This document shows positions 1-20,100 of a DNA stretch of 64,000 nucleotides, one piece after another. Both the position numbers and the translations under genes were made by a program. Source of the stretch: Scatophagus argus. Its lineage: Eukaryota > Chordata > Actinopteri > Scatophagidae. Each line of letters starts with the position of its first letter. Within the stretch, counting starts at the first letter, position 1. The DNA lies in assembly GCF_020382885.2 (NCBI RefSeq), contig NC_058497.1:22250330-22314329 (forward strand). The letters run 5' to 3'. The notes beneath the pieces were generated by a model. That model saw only the letters and a list, made by a program, of their open reading frames with translations. It had not been told where the DNA came from and did no database searches.

Positions 1-7757
<7,757 letters not shown>

Positions 7758-8726
7758 CTAAAAAAATATAGTGCACAAAAGGTGGAAATGTGTTTTTCTA
7801 ACTTGTTAATCCCTCACCTAAGCACTGCACTTTGGATATTCTTTGAAAGAAAGAAGTGATTCGGAGGGTAAAATAAAAATGCTGAGTCACAGTCAAGCCG
7901 TAATGAGATGAAGTTGTCACCACACAGACAACAACTTGCAAAGTTTTGCAGACAGATCAAAACTGCATGAAAGGAGCCCAGGTTATGTCATTTCCACATG
8001 TGTCATCGCATCTTAATACTGATGCAATACTTCAAGTTCAATTACCAAACCACCTGTCTTCCTTTTAACTTACATCATCATATTCTCAGGTCGTTTTAAT
8101 TAGTCCTCATAAATTGATTTGAAATGGGTATCTTGGTTTCTCTGTTTAACGGGGGTTAAATATCAAGCTTGACTCAGTTTCATCTAAGATCAATATATGC
8201 TAATAAAACCTACTTGTCTCTTTATGTAAAGCTCCCTTCCTCCCAATAAGACAGGTAAAAAGCATAAAAAGCCAATAACGCGTTTAACATCACTGACATT
8301 GCATAACAATTTTCGGCTGAAGAATAAGCCCCAGATGGCGGGCATGCTTTGTTTTTTTTAACCGTTTTACAACTTACCGAAAGTTACTGTTACACCTGGC
8401 AGGACTACAGTTAGCCTCTCAGTTAACAATAGCAAAACGGTGCACCCAAAATGAACCCAGAGCTTAAAAGTGCCACCGCTGCCCATGAGGTGCACAACAT
8501 TTCAAACTATCAAATGCCAACAAGAATACAAACAAACAACGCAAAACGAACAGGGTGTGTTGTGTTGTGTAGACTCACAGCCTGAGTTTACCAGCTGGCA
8601 ACCTAAAAATAACTAATGTCGAATCTAGCATCAGCGAAAGCTTTGCTATTAAATTATTCAACAAAACTATTAAGCTAATTTCAGTATGGCGTGTTGTTGA
8701 TGCTTCAAGTTGCTCGTTAACGTTAC

Positions 8727-8965
8727 CTTGTTGTCGCTCTAGCTAGCGTTTGTGTTTCGTCGCCGATTCCATAGGGCAATCGATGAACGCTGAAATATTG
8801 AACAATTCAACATAATTGGGCAGTCAATTTGCTGACACAATCATCTTGACATTCTAACGTGGGTCTAACTTCACACCAGTTGCTGTGGTTGCACCTTGAA
8901 GTGGTTAGCTTTGGTCGCTACACCTTCGACTGAAATAAACATACCATCATCTTACTTCCTGTAGT
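8727..8965 (-). promoter_or_regulatory. rcbtb2: Putative rcbtb2 promoter and 5' noncoding exon
   Basis: The minus-strand donor CAACAAG|GTAACG sits at 8727/8726, a plausible end of a 5' noncoding exon that would splice to the acceptor at 7703. About 230 bp upstream is an ETS-type CAGGAAGT (minus strand, 8954-8961). No TATA box is evident. Placement is inference; the transcription start cannot be fixed without transcript data. Confidence 0.35.
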
Positions 8966-10400
8966 TACATGGTGCGTTCACTGATAGTCGGAACTGCGAA
9001 CTGCTAATATTTATCACTGGGAAAATATTAAAGTCTCTCCCAAAGAGTCATTACCATTAAATTTATCTAAATATTAGTATCAGGCTTTCTGTTTTGTGAA
9101 GCATAGAAAGGTGCGAAACGCAGATATCTTGTTGTGTTCGTTTTTTTTTTAATTCAAAGCAATCCAGAACTGTACCATGGTTCATACTGAAAATTAAAAA
9201 TCGGTGAAAATAGGCTCACATACAAACCACAAAACAAAAATTTAGAAGTACAAATAAGTGAAGTTAGTGTAATTAGTGTTTGAAATTTAAGTCACTTGAT
9301 TGATTGACTGTTTGGTTGATTGATTGATTGATTATACAAGACTAGATTAAATTTCAGGCTGCTTAACACTAAATACTGCGATACACATGTTCATCTTTTT
9401 TGTCTTATCTGTCAAGAGTACTGCTTTTCACTTTAACTTTCAGTGGCTACTCTGGCAGAAACAGCACAGTAGGCGTTAATATAGTCCAGCAGGTGGAGCC
9501 ATGGGTATCCACGTCTTAATGCATATCAGTGCACGACACATTGCATTTGTTTATGCCAAAGCTTTACAGAACCTTGTTTGACATGCTTATATTTTATTTT
9601 AAAATAACGCTAGGAAGTATATGTGTGTCTCGAGCTAAACACATTATTTATGTTTTCATGGACTGAAATTTTGGATGGATGAATGGCAGCTTGCTTAACT
9701 TGTGGTTGTGTTGTTCACATATTGTAATTGTTCACATGAAGTAGTTTTGGAATAAAGTTTAAATATATCGTTTAAATATTGCTCTGTTGAAAGTCTGTAT
9801 TAGAACTTGTCACTGCAGCATAAGATGAAATTTAAAGGGCTTCACACGACACAAAAATGTTATGATGAATTTGTCTAAAATGATAATATAGTGGGAGTGA
9901 ATGAAAACATTTTATTTCAACGATGACAATTAAACGAGGAAAACAAAAGTTCTATTTATTTATTTCCATTTTACTTATTAGTACCCCATTACCCCCCATC
10001 CATGTACGTTAATTAGAATTTCCGTGCAAGAACATAAAAACGAATGAACAGTTCCAGTAAGAGGCCTAACCTCTAAATGTGCTCCTGTAAAGACAAACTG
10101 GTTACGACTCGGGGTTGTCTGGGGATACAGCAGAGTCATATAAGCGTGAAACAAATGTGGGTTTCGCATAATCACACACACATGACTCTCCGCGACTGAT
10201 TAGTTGAACAAACCGATCGTAGACACGTCAACCTTAAGGTCTTCCTTAAAACGCTGAAAACATAGATAGACAAATAAAGTTAATTTTAACTGTAGTGGAT
10301 ACGGAGCACGTCCACGGCACCAACAAAATTCCGAAAAATATAACAATATTGTAATTTCTTCTCGCAGATATCTTGGAATTTGGGATTCGTTCAGATTTGC
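8966..10400. other. Intergenic segment between divergent rcbtb2 and fndc3a
   Basis: AT-rich noncoding DNA with a short tetranucleotide tract (TTGATTGATTGATTGATT, about 9312-9333) and minus-strand poly(A)-signal-like AATAAA near 9911 and 9955. No coding exon was recognised. A CYSLTR2-like single-exon receptor, which sits here in human, is absent. Confidence 0.5.
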
Positions 10401-10405
10401 AGCAA

Positions 10406-10833
10406 TGCGCATGCGCACAGAGCCCTGCAAGCGATGGCGAAATTCCTGACTTTTATGCGAGGAGCAGGGTTTGGTGGAAAGTTATCTCGATAAATTTGGC
10501 GATTTGGCTAACATCATCCATACGTGGCATGCTCACTGTCGCTCTCTAGACATTTCGATCTGTTTTAGGGGTACTCAGTACAAGCGATCGTCGTTCAAAT
10601 AACGAGTAAAGCACATCTTCATCTTGCTAACTATTAGCTAGGTAGCATTAGATAGCTAACGCTAGCATGTCACATTATGCCGTGTCTTGTGTTTATCTAG
10701 GTAGCTAGCGAGTTATCTGTCTCAGGTGTTTCAGAAAGTAGCTGGTCATCGGCGCTCTCTGTCTTTAAACATTTCGGGAAGAGCTGCATAAGAATCATCA
10801 CTGTGCATCGACGTGTCAGTCAAGACTGCTGCC
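10406..10833 (+). promoter_or_regulatory. fndc3a: Putative fndc3a main promoter and 5' noncoding exon
   Basis: A perfect NRF1-type palindrome TGCGCATGCGCA is at 10406-10417, followed by CpG-containing sequence. A donor-like GCC|GTGAGT at 10833/10834 could end a noncoding first exon splicing to the acceptor at 13973. The position, between the divergent rcbtb2 promoter and the first coding exon, fits. Start and donor are inferred. Confidence 0.4.
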
Positions 10834-13800
10834 GTGAGTAACGTAAGCTGCGCTACTGGTAATAACTCATTGTGTTGCAGACAGTTTAACGTTGCCGTGC
10901 ATTAACTGTGTCTTTTAGGGGATCTTGCAGTAAAGTCTAAACTTGTGGTTTGTTAACTGGCCGATTGCAGTGTTATTTTACAGTTAGATAACGAAGAGCT
11001 ATGACATAACGCCAAGCACACCTGTAGCTAACGTTAGAGTGAGCAATTGTCTTGGCTGCAAGGTAACTAGCTTAGTTAACATAGCGTTTTCAAATAAGGT
11101 ATATTACTTTTTACCACTGACTTAGTGTTAAAAATGTGACATGTCAAATATGACCGAGTTAATTCGCTTAATTGATAGATCTGGTAACAGAATTTAGTAG
11201 CACTAAGGCAGAGATGGGGTTATCTAAGTGTGATAACCCTAACCAGCTGTTCAGCCTTCTGAAGCTGGCTGGAGTATTATGTATAAAAATTTTAGGCTAA
11301 AACCTGGGTAAATTTTCGACATCATTAGTAACTGACCAAAATGTCCAAAGCATTATGCGTTTTTTGTTTCCTTGAATTGTTTTTGTCTGTACCTTTGCCT
11401 AATCCTGCTACTTCTAACAATGAGGAATAAACAGAAGTGTTAGCTTGACACAATATCCTATTATTCTCACCATTTGGGGTCACTTCCTCTTCCTACCAAA
11501 ACTGTAACTGAAAAACAGCTGTTGTGTCTTATCAATTGCCTTCATAGTCACAGTCAAATATAATGAAACAACAGATGTTATCACATTTTCGAAGAAGTAA
11601 TGTGGATTGTTCTGTAACGGAAAAGGCTTTACACATGATATAATCCAATGCAACTGTAACAGGAGAGCTTTTACTAGTTTTTAATTGGAGATTGTGATGA
11701 TTTTTAGTGATTTATTGCAGTATCTTTTCCTGATGAGGCCATAGGAGCAAAGAGGGAAAAGTACCTACACAGTGTATTCATATTTTAGCATGTCAGCACC
11801 TCCAGGTATGTAATAACTGGAGTACACGAAACACTTTATAATTACCTGTTAGCCGTTCTCAAATTATGCCACATTTGGAATATTAATAAGCAACTGTTAA
11901 ATCTTGATTTTTTGCATGAGCATAGAATACTACTTGGCACTAGGACTTCATCAAGTGTGTGATGGTAAGATGTAAAGAAGTGCCTGTGATCAAGGATCTC
12001 TCCATTGTTACTTCTCTCTTCACTGATCTCTGGGTGTAGCCTTTGTGACTATATTCTCAAGAAATTCTCAAGATTTTAAACCTGAACATAGATCTGTACG
12101 AAGTGGTCTTGTGTGATAGAGTAACATGTGACTTTAATAGAAGAGATTGCAGTGAATTACTTGGAGGCCTAATGAAGGAGTCTGTCATCATCTAAAGCCT
12201 GCTAGTGATTCTAGGCTAATCCACTGTGGGTCCTCTGCTGCTGCAATAGTTCCCGCAAATGCAGTTCATCGACCATCACACTGTAAACTGACTTTGTTGT
12301 TTAAGCTTAAGGAGGGGAGGGGCTAAAGCTAACAGATTAGCCAGATCACTGTGAGGTTTAGGGGCGCATGCGCTGGATTGTAATAAGGTTCAAGGACACA
12401 TGTTGCATTTCTCTCATGATTTTCTGTTGTTTTCTGATTGAATTTTTGTTATCCATGCAATCCTCTGGCAACTTTTTTCCACACGAGTAGGCGGTGTTAT
12501 TTTTGTGTTATTTTCTTATTTCCTAGCAGCATCTTAAAGGGAGCTCTATCTTCCCTGAGTTTATGTATAAGCCCTTGCGGTTGATTTACACTTGATTTCT
12601 CCTATTTTAGCCAACATTATGTGCCTCCATGTTCACATTTTGGATATTTGTATCTGTTATGTGAAAGATGTGAGAACACGTTGGACAGCAGTGTGTACTT
12701 GTTATATGGCTAGAGAATGTGCCTTTTTCAACTGAAGGAGTTAACATTTTTTCCCTACACAATAACTAGTAATTCCCTCTTCTCTTCTCATGTGCCCCAC
12801 CCTCAGAATCTTTATAGTAACACTATGCAGACCTACTGTGTTGATGTCTGTCACCTGACAGACATCATGCACAATAAAGTATGACACCTGATGCCTAGTT
12901 TATCTTTCCTTCTCATTCTGGTACATCGAGGATCCATTTATTTTTAGCCCATTGCTGGGAAATTTTAGTGCAGTTGTCTTGAAAAGATTTTTTTCTTCTC
13001 TGTATTTTTTTCAATCCTGCTGTGAGTTATTATTGCCAATAGCAGTTGCCTTTTCAGGTAAGCTTCTTTTTGGCTTTGTCTTGGCTTTTGGCTTTCCATT
13101 AAATTTTATGATTTCATAGGGGCTGTACAAGTTTCAAGCAGAAGTAACAGACAACATAGACTCTCACAATGGCTAAATGAAAGTTTCCAATGACTTTTAC
13201 CTACATGATATATATATATAATGTATGACTTAAAATGAAAATCCATCTGTCTTTGCACTGTGGTCAGACCTGTTTAGTTTGGATGGGATGGCTGTCCTAA
13301 CGCGGTCACTCATTGATGCCGTTCTAAAGGTATCTTTCCGAGTCAGCAACAGGGCTTCTGTGCCAGAAAACACTGCCAGTGCATGAATGGCAGTGGAAAA
13401 CAATGAATGTGTTTGGAAATTAATTATGTGTCGAATTTCCACTCCATGACATTCAGCTTGTCACTACTTCTTTAGTGGAAATAACTGTGCATTTAAAGGT
13501 TATTTGCCCCAATGCCTGATGTCTTCCAACTTCTAGGTTTTAATTTTAAATCACTAAATCTAGATCTTATTATCATTTGCGTTGGAGTAAAATGGAAAAG
13601 AAAATGTTTTTTTAGCGTGGAGGAAATTGGAAGTCTTTGTCTACTTGCCAAATAGTCATATTCAAATATTTACATACTAACTATGAATCCTATACCTGTC
13701 ACTCTGTCATATTCTTTATATCATTAACGAAAAACACTTTTTTTGTTTCATTTTTTTGTCTACCTCTTCTATATAGCAGTACTAACATTGTACAAATGTA

Positions 13801-14006
13801 GGTGGTGATGTGCTTATACAATACAGCAGGAGAAAAAAATGTCAGACGGTCAGGGGCCAATCTAGTTTTCAGCACAGGTGTAACAGGCCATCGGAAGACT
13901 CAGGACAATGACATCACAAATCTTTGGCTTGTGTTTTGGACTTCTCCATTGATTTGTTGTGTTTTTGTTGCAGGAGTACCTCTTCAGTGGTGTGAATGAG
14001 GGAGAC

Positions 14007-14117
14007 ATGGCAGACCACACCCCACCTCTGGAGTCCGGCCAGCTTCTCAGCCCTGAACTCCCCATCTTGACTTCACAACCACCCCCAGCCATGGTCAACG
14101 GGGAGGGCCCCCAGCAG
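14007..14117 (+). CDS. fndc3a: fndc3a coding exon 1
   Basis: The exon starts at 13974 after TTTGTTGCAG and has 33 noncoding bases, with no in-frame stop, before MADHTPPLESGQLL. It ends GEGPQQ with donor GTACGC, phase 0. The start matches the short MAEHPPLL-type N-terminus of the human protein. Confidence 0.88.
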
Positions 14118-17100
14118 GTACGCTCAGTATGCTCTGACCCCTCTATCGGCTATTAGTCACACTAGCTGCATCAAGTCTGTTATCTCAAAATTGACTTTTA
14201 TCGGTCTGCCCTGCAATTACAGGTGAAGGGATTTGTTAGAAGCGGAGCCCCTGGCTTATTTTGTCTATTGTTAAATCTTCAATTGTCGAACTCTTGTTGA
14301 GCCTGTGATGTGGAAAATGAAGCCTTTCTAACGTGTGCTCGCCTTTTTTTGTGATTATCAGAAAGAAGTCAATAATAACACTGGACAGCTTTGCCAAGTC
14401 ATAGTATTCATTCCTTTCAGCTGTGTGAGTGCAATTTTAGCAGGTACTTAAGTATTTGAACCCTTACGTGGTTAAGATAGAGCACTGACATAGTGTATGG
14501 TTTGACCAGCACGGCAAGTGTGGTCTTCAGCCTGTTTTAGTGTCATAACTGTTTCCTGATGCACTCACATTGACGGCAGTCAACAGCATCTGCCTCATGT
14601 GAAACCTTATGGGTTTAGTGGGTTGTTTCAGGAGCTAAACAAAATATGCAGTTATGTTTCTCACTCAGATAAGTATTGAAACAACTGAAACGGATTTGCT
14701 GTTCTTTTTTTCAGTTGCTCATGGAATGCGTTTTATAGGCAACAGGTGCTTGCTAGTTATGAACCACATCTCTCTCAGTTTTGACAGCAGCTTGAGGTGA
14801 TACCCCACCAGCCCCATCCTGTACCATCTCTTGTCAGTATCAGTGAGACTGAGTGGCCCTGACAAGCCTGGGTGATTTCCCTGTCATTTTGATGGTCATC
14901 AGTTCAATTTGCTTAAGTTTCTGTGACTTCCTGGGGGATAGCGTGGGACCCACGGTGATATCTTTTCCGTTATTTCCGTGGTCTTATGCAGTTTGTCTAG
15001 ATAAGACTTGCTAATATTGCGCTGTCCTATAAATATGCCTTTCCAGCCATCTTGTCATTTTCCATAGTGGGAAAACCCTCAACTGAATCAGGCTTTGTTC
15101 TTTGTTTCTGGGCTGTGAGGGTGCAATTCATTTACCTAATCACTTCCCACAAAGGTTACCTGATTACCTGAACATTTCTCAGTTCAGTGTTTACAGTGTT
15201 TTATGAGAGCTAAAGGAATAAAATCTGCTTTTCCTTTCTGCCTTACATGATTACCACCCTGCTGCTCAGACCAATTTGAAACACTGCATGTTCATGATCG
15301 CTGAAATGTCCTGAAATGTGTTCCCAGTAACAAGTATGCGATAACACAGAGCAGTTACGGTGGTTTTTTTTTGTTTGTTTGTTTCTTTTTTGTTTTTTTT
15401 TTTTGAACCACAGAATGATGACTTTGTTTTTGCATTAGAGGTGTTTGTTTATATCCTTCTCAGCCATATCAACACTCAGATACATGGTCTACAGATACAT
15501 GTACAGTGGCAGTTCATTGTTATTGAGCTTGATTTGACATGTTTGTTTTACAGTGGCTACAAGATTGTTTTTTTTTTTTTTTTTTATTCTGGTGTCTCCT
15601 GTGGAGAAAAGCATTATTATTAGATTATTTAGGATTAAGCTATTTAAGATTAATAACTGATATGTCAGTGGTGAAAGTTTGCTTTAGTTGCATTTTCAAC
15701 TTACAAGTAACAGATTTTGTTGCATGGTAATATGTTTAGCTAATAGGTTAACTTTGTTGAGAAAGCTGGAAGTTGTCACATTCCCTTGTAATGTTATGTC
15801 TTCATAATAATAAGCATGCAGCAAGAGATGGCCTGCGAAGAAGCCACAAGCAAAGGAAATGTGGCTAAAGCTAGCTAGAGCTCAGTGCCAGACTTAAGCC
15901 AGCACCCTCTCCTGTCTTTCCTTGGTATGAGCAGTGAAAAGACCAAAGCAATTACAAAGAAAATTATGGAATTCATGACCCTGCATGACCAACTGTTGTC
16001 CATAGTTGAGAAGATTGTGTTACCAGAGCAACGTGGCTCTTTTACGAAATGGAGCAGTACGTATGTGAGCGAGTGGTGAGTGATGGCATGTGTGCAGAGA
16101 AGCAGAAGTGAACGCAGAGTGAGCCACATGTTTGAGTTGAATGTAAAAGTCCAGTGCAAATCACAGTCATTCAGTAAATAAGTGCTACGACTTCTCAAGC
16201 TCAATCAGAGCTCCTGTGTGCTGTCTCACCTGTGCTGTAACGTGAAGGAAAATATCCCCCTGCTTGTATGTGCTGGCAATTATAGTTTTTCATAAGAAAA
16301 CCGGAATCGGCAGGTCACACTTCCAAAAAAATCGGAAATCAGAATTATCCAAGAAAATTGCAATCGGTGCACCTCTCTAAGATGCTGCATGAACTAGATG
16401 TTGTGCATTATTTCACTAATTCCTTGGCTCCTGATGCTGATGTTATGTCCATTTGATTGAGTGTAGGGCTTTTCTGGGATTGCTGTTTTGAGTGATGCAG
16501 TGAATAAGATGCAGCTTGTATTTTGTGTGTCTGAGGAGGTGTGTAAATATCATGACAGCTACAGAGGGAGGAGCAGGAACCACTGGAGGGGTCTGGGCAG
16601 GACTGTGGTGACAGTGAAGAGGATTCACAGCGATGGCATTTCTGACCTTTACTTGGAGAAGTTGCAAGGAAACCTCATTGTTCTTGGTTTCTTTATCCCA
16701 GTCTCAGTTTGGTATTAACGCTCTGTTGGACCAATTATTCTGAGTCAGAGAGGAAGTTGTTGTCTTGGGGTCATTACCTGAGATGATTCCTTTTTAGAGA
16801 TGACTTTGGGTACAGCATGATTCACTGCTTCCATCCATTTAGCCCCCCCTCCTACCCAGTTTTTCCTGCTCTCGTCGTTTGGTTTGTAGCTAAATTGGTA
16901 ACAGATGAATCAGTGAGTTTCTCTAAATTTTAAATCCAGCTAATGGCTTATGTACTTAGCTGTTGTGTGTGCTAATGGCTATGTGCATTTTCTTCCATTT
17001 TGTTCATTACTCATTTCCATAAGACCTTCCATTTAATGTTTTCATGTCCTTTGTGATCCTGTTTTTCTGTTTTGATAGTTTTCAGGTCTGTGTTTCTAAC

Positions 17101-20100
17101 CTGACAGACTGTAAGTGATAAAAACACTTTTGAGAAAACTTTGATGAGACATTAGTAGGAATGGTTCACTGGCAGTTATTTTCACTCCCTTTTGTAACTT
17201 CTTGCCTTGTAGTTTTTGTCGAATCCTTTCCTAGAATGCAGAGAATTGCAGTTGGAAATATGTATAGTTGAGGTATCTTTCCAAACATTGTTACACTTCT
17301 TAGGGATGGCTCAAAAAGAACATTGAAATGAGGAGTAGGTGTTGTTTTTCAGTTGATTTTAGCCTTCTTTCCACTCTAAAATGTCATTTAGACATGATCG
17401 TGTCGTGTTTAAATCCTCTATGAGAAGAACTGAGATTAATAAAAGAACCAAAAAAAAAAAAAAATCAAAACCTGCTGTTTGCTCTCATTGTGTGAGAGAA
17501 CACTCAGCATTAAGCACTAACTACACAAATTGGACTGGGAGCACAGAGACAACGTGAGTGTGTAGTCTGCTTGTGGCTATGTGCCATGCGTGGGCTAATG
17601 TTACTGTGGGATAGTGAGACCTCACTCTCGACTCGGCTGTCTTCGGTGCTGGCCTTGTATGTTACAGCCAGACACAGGAGACAGGGCCTTGAACATGTGC
17701 CCCTTGCAGAGTTGCCAGAGGGCTCGAGATATTGTGACAAAAATGCAACCCACTCTGCTTGTTTGTTGGTCAGCCACTGAATCATCTGTGAAGATGGGGG
17801 TGAGCCCACTCTTTGTCAGCTTATTGTGTGGAGGTGGACAGTGCGTGACTCGGCAGTAAGTTAAGACGCTTTCTTCCAAGGCAGGGACATTAACCATACT
17901 ATTATAACTGCAACCATATTCAGCACAGACACAGATATTGAATATTGCATCAAGTAAATCAATCAGTGCTGAGCCCCACTCAATAACCATTCAAGTACAA
18001 GTACTTAACATATGCACTGCCAGCTGTATACTGACTCTGGTATAATACATCAGATGCCAACATTTCATTTGATGTATTTTCAGCATTTATGTTTAATATT
18101 GTTGTATGTCGTCCCTTACATTTTGAATAGATAAATAAAAGCAGTTCTAACATTGATTAAATAGAAATTTAGAACAATGGAGACAAACCTGGCAGCAAAC
18201 GACATCTTTGGAAGAGAGTAAAGGGTAAATCTCAGTGAAATTCGGGACTAGCACATCAGGCCTCGTCATTGAAAATGGCCACAATGTGAAACTACCTGGA
18301 CCTTTTCAAGCGCAGGTTGACTCACCGCAGAAGGACCTCTGCCAAGGAAGCTGACCTGGAACCCAAGAACAGCTCCGGCAGAAGTACAAAATGCCTCAGC
18401 TATGATGAGAGATTCCTCTGGAAGGACTACATTCAGTACAGCACTTCACAAGTCTGGGCTATGCAGTAGAGGAGCCAGATGGAAGGTACTACTGACGACG
18501 AGAAAAAAAAAAGCACATGACAAGCCAGCATCCTGGGAGTTTGCAGAAATTCATGTGAAATTTTCTGAGGCCGTGAGCCAAAAGATAATGTGGTCAGATG
18601 GAACAAAAGTGAGTAGTTCGGCTCGTAGTGGAGATCTCAGTATCAGAACAGCCACAGCCTATCACCTATATAACACCAGTTCCACTGTGATGCAGGGTGC
18701 TGGCAGCATGTGGGAGACTTTTTTTTAACAGCAGATATCAAAGGGAACAGCTACTGGAGAGCCTAACCATGTCCCCAGATGAATATAAGAATGGCTTCAG
18801 TTAACCATCGTATTCCATGCCCCAATATTTCACAGCTCTCAGTCATCATTAATCAATAGTGGTTGGGGACTGTTAATGACTTCATGGAAATGTGCTGAGA
18901 CACTGAGTGGAAAAATGAAAGCTAATCATAGCTGTTGCGCAGTAGTGAGTCTGGGTCGGACATTTTGTGGAGGAAGATGAAAAAGGACGAAGAGGGGGAA
19001 GACAAATGAGAAACATATCAACAGAACTGTCTGGACCAAAATGATCGTTACACCTTGAAGGTGTGTGTGTCCAGTTTGCACAGCATGATGCCTGAGTAGG
19101 TGATGTACAGTACAGTACAATAAGATGTACTGTACTGAACAGCTGAATAGTGTGATTTATATAGAATACACCACAAAGTCTGTGACGAAGAGGAAGAGAA
19201 GCAAAAAGGAAGAGCAGACAAATGACAAATACATGAGGGTCCATCAGCAGAACTGCCCGGATCCATAATTATTTATAACTTATTAAATAAAAAATATCTT
19301 CTTGTGTGTGTGATCCACACAGCGCGGTGTCTTGTGTTGAGGGTAAGTTACGATCTTGTTGAGCAACTGCCAAGTGAGAAACCATTCACACAATAACAAT
19401 AACAACACCAGCCTTGCATGTAAAGGCAGATTTCAAACTGGTGTCAGAAATTCAGTTATGAAGACACAATTCTAAGAATGTACATATTGTTTCCAGACAA
19501 CAGAGGAATCTATGATTTATTTTTACAAAAACTTCTTGAGTGACAGACTGATGTTTAAAGGTATACTGTGCAGGATTAGTTGATTGCTGTTTGTAAACGC
19601 TACATTGAAAGGTGCAGTTGGCGAGGAAGGCATGTAATTGCTAAGTTTCATTTCCAGGACAAAGTGTTGGAGCCACCAACACTTTGGGTTGGTGGCTCGC
19701 CAAACCACAGCGTCAGTATTTGAAAACCTACTTGGTGTCAGTTGACAAAAAACTGTGAGAGTGATGGATGCCACCTCAAAGCAACAGAACTTTTCTGTTG
19801 AATTCTGTCACATTTTTTAAAAACAGTCGCTAAGTGAGAGCAAACAGCTGATTTGTTATGCGTTTTAAGTTTGAAACTGTAGATGGTTGCTGTAGAGACA
19901 CCTGCATGCAAAGTTTTGTTTATTTTGACGTATGGGAAGGCAGATTTCCTACTGGTGGTGAGGTAGATGATGACGATAGATGTGGACTGATAGTTGACTA
20001 ATTGCTTTGATAAGGTTTTGTTCCTCCTCTGATAAATAGAATTAGAAAATGACTAATATTTACAAGCATCTCTTGGAAAGATACCCCCACCCCCATCTGT

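Noticed and set aside
10200..10430. 76-codon minus-strand frame beginning at the NRF1 palindrome
   Set aside because: Not annotated as a gene: no homology recognised and AT-rich codon use; kept only as part of the bidirectional-promoter observation.
18402..18728. 108-codon frame as a host gene
   Set aside because: Its residues align with the middle of Tc1 transposases, with degraded motifs and no splice context, so it is scored as a transposon remnant.
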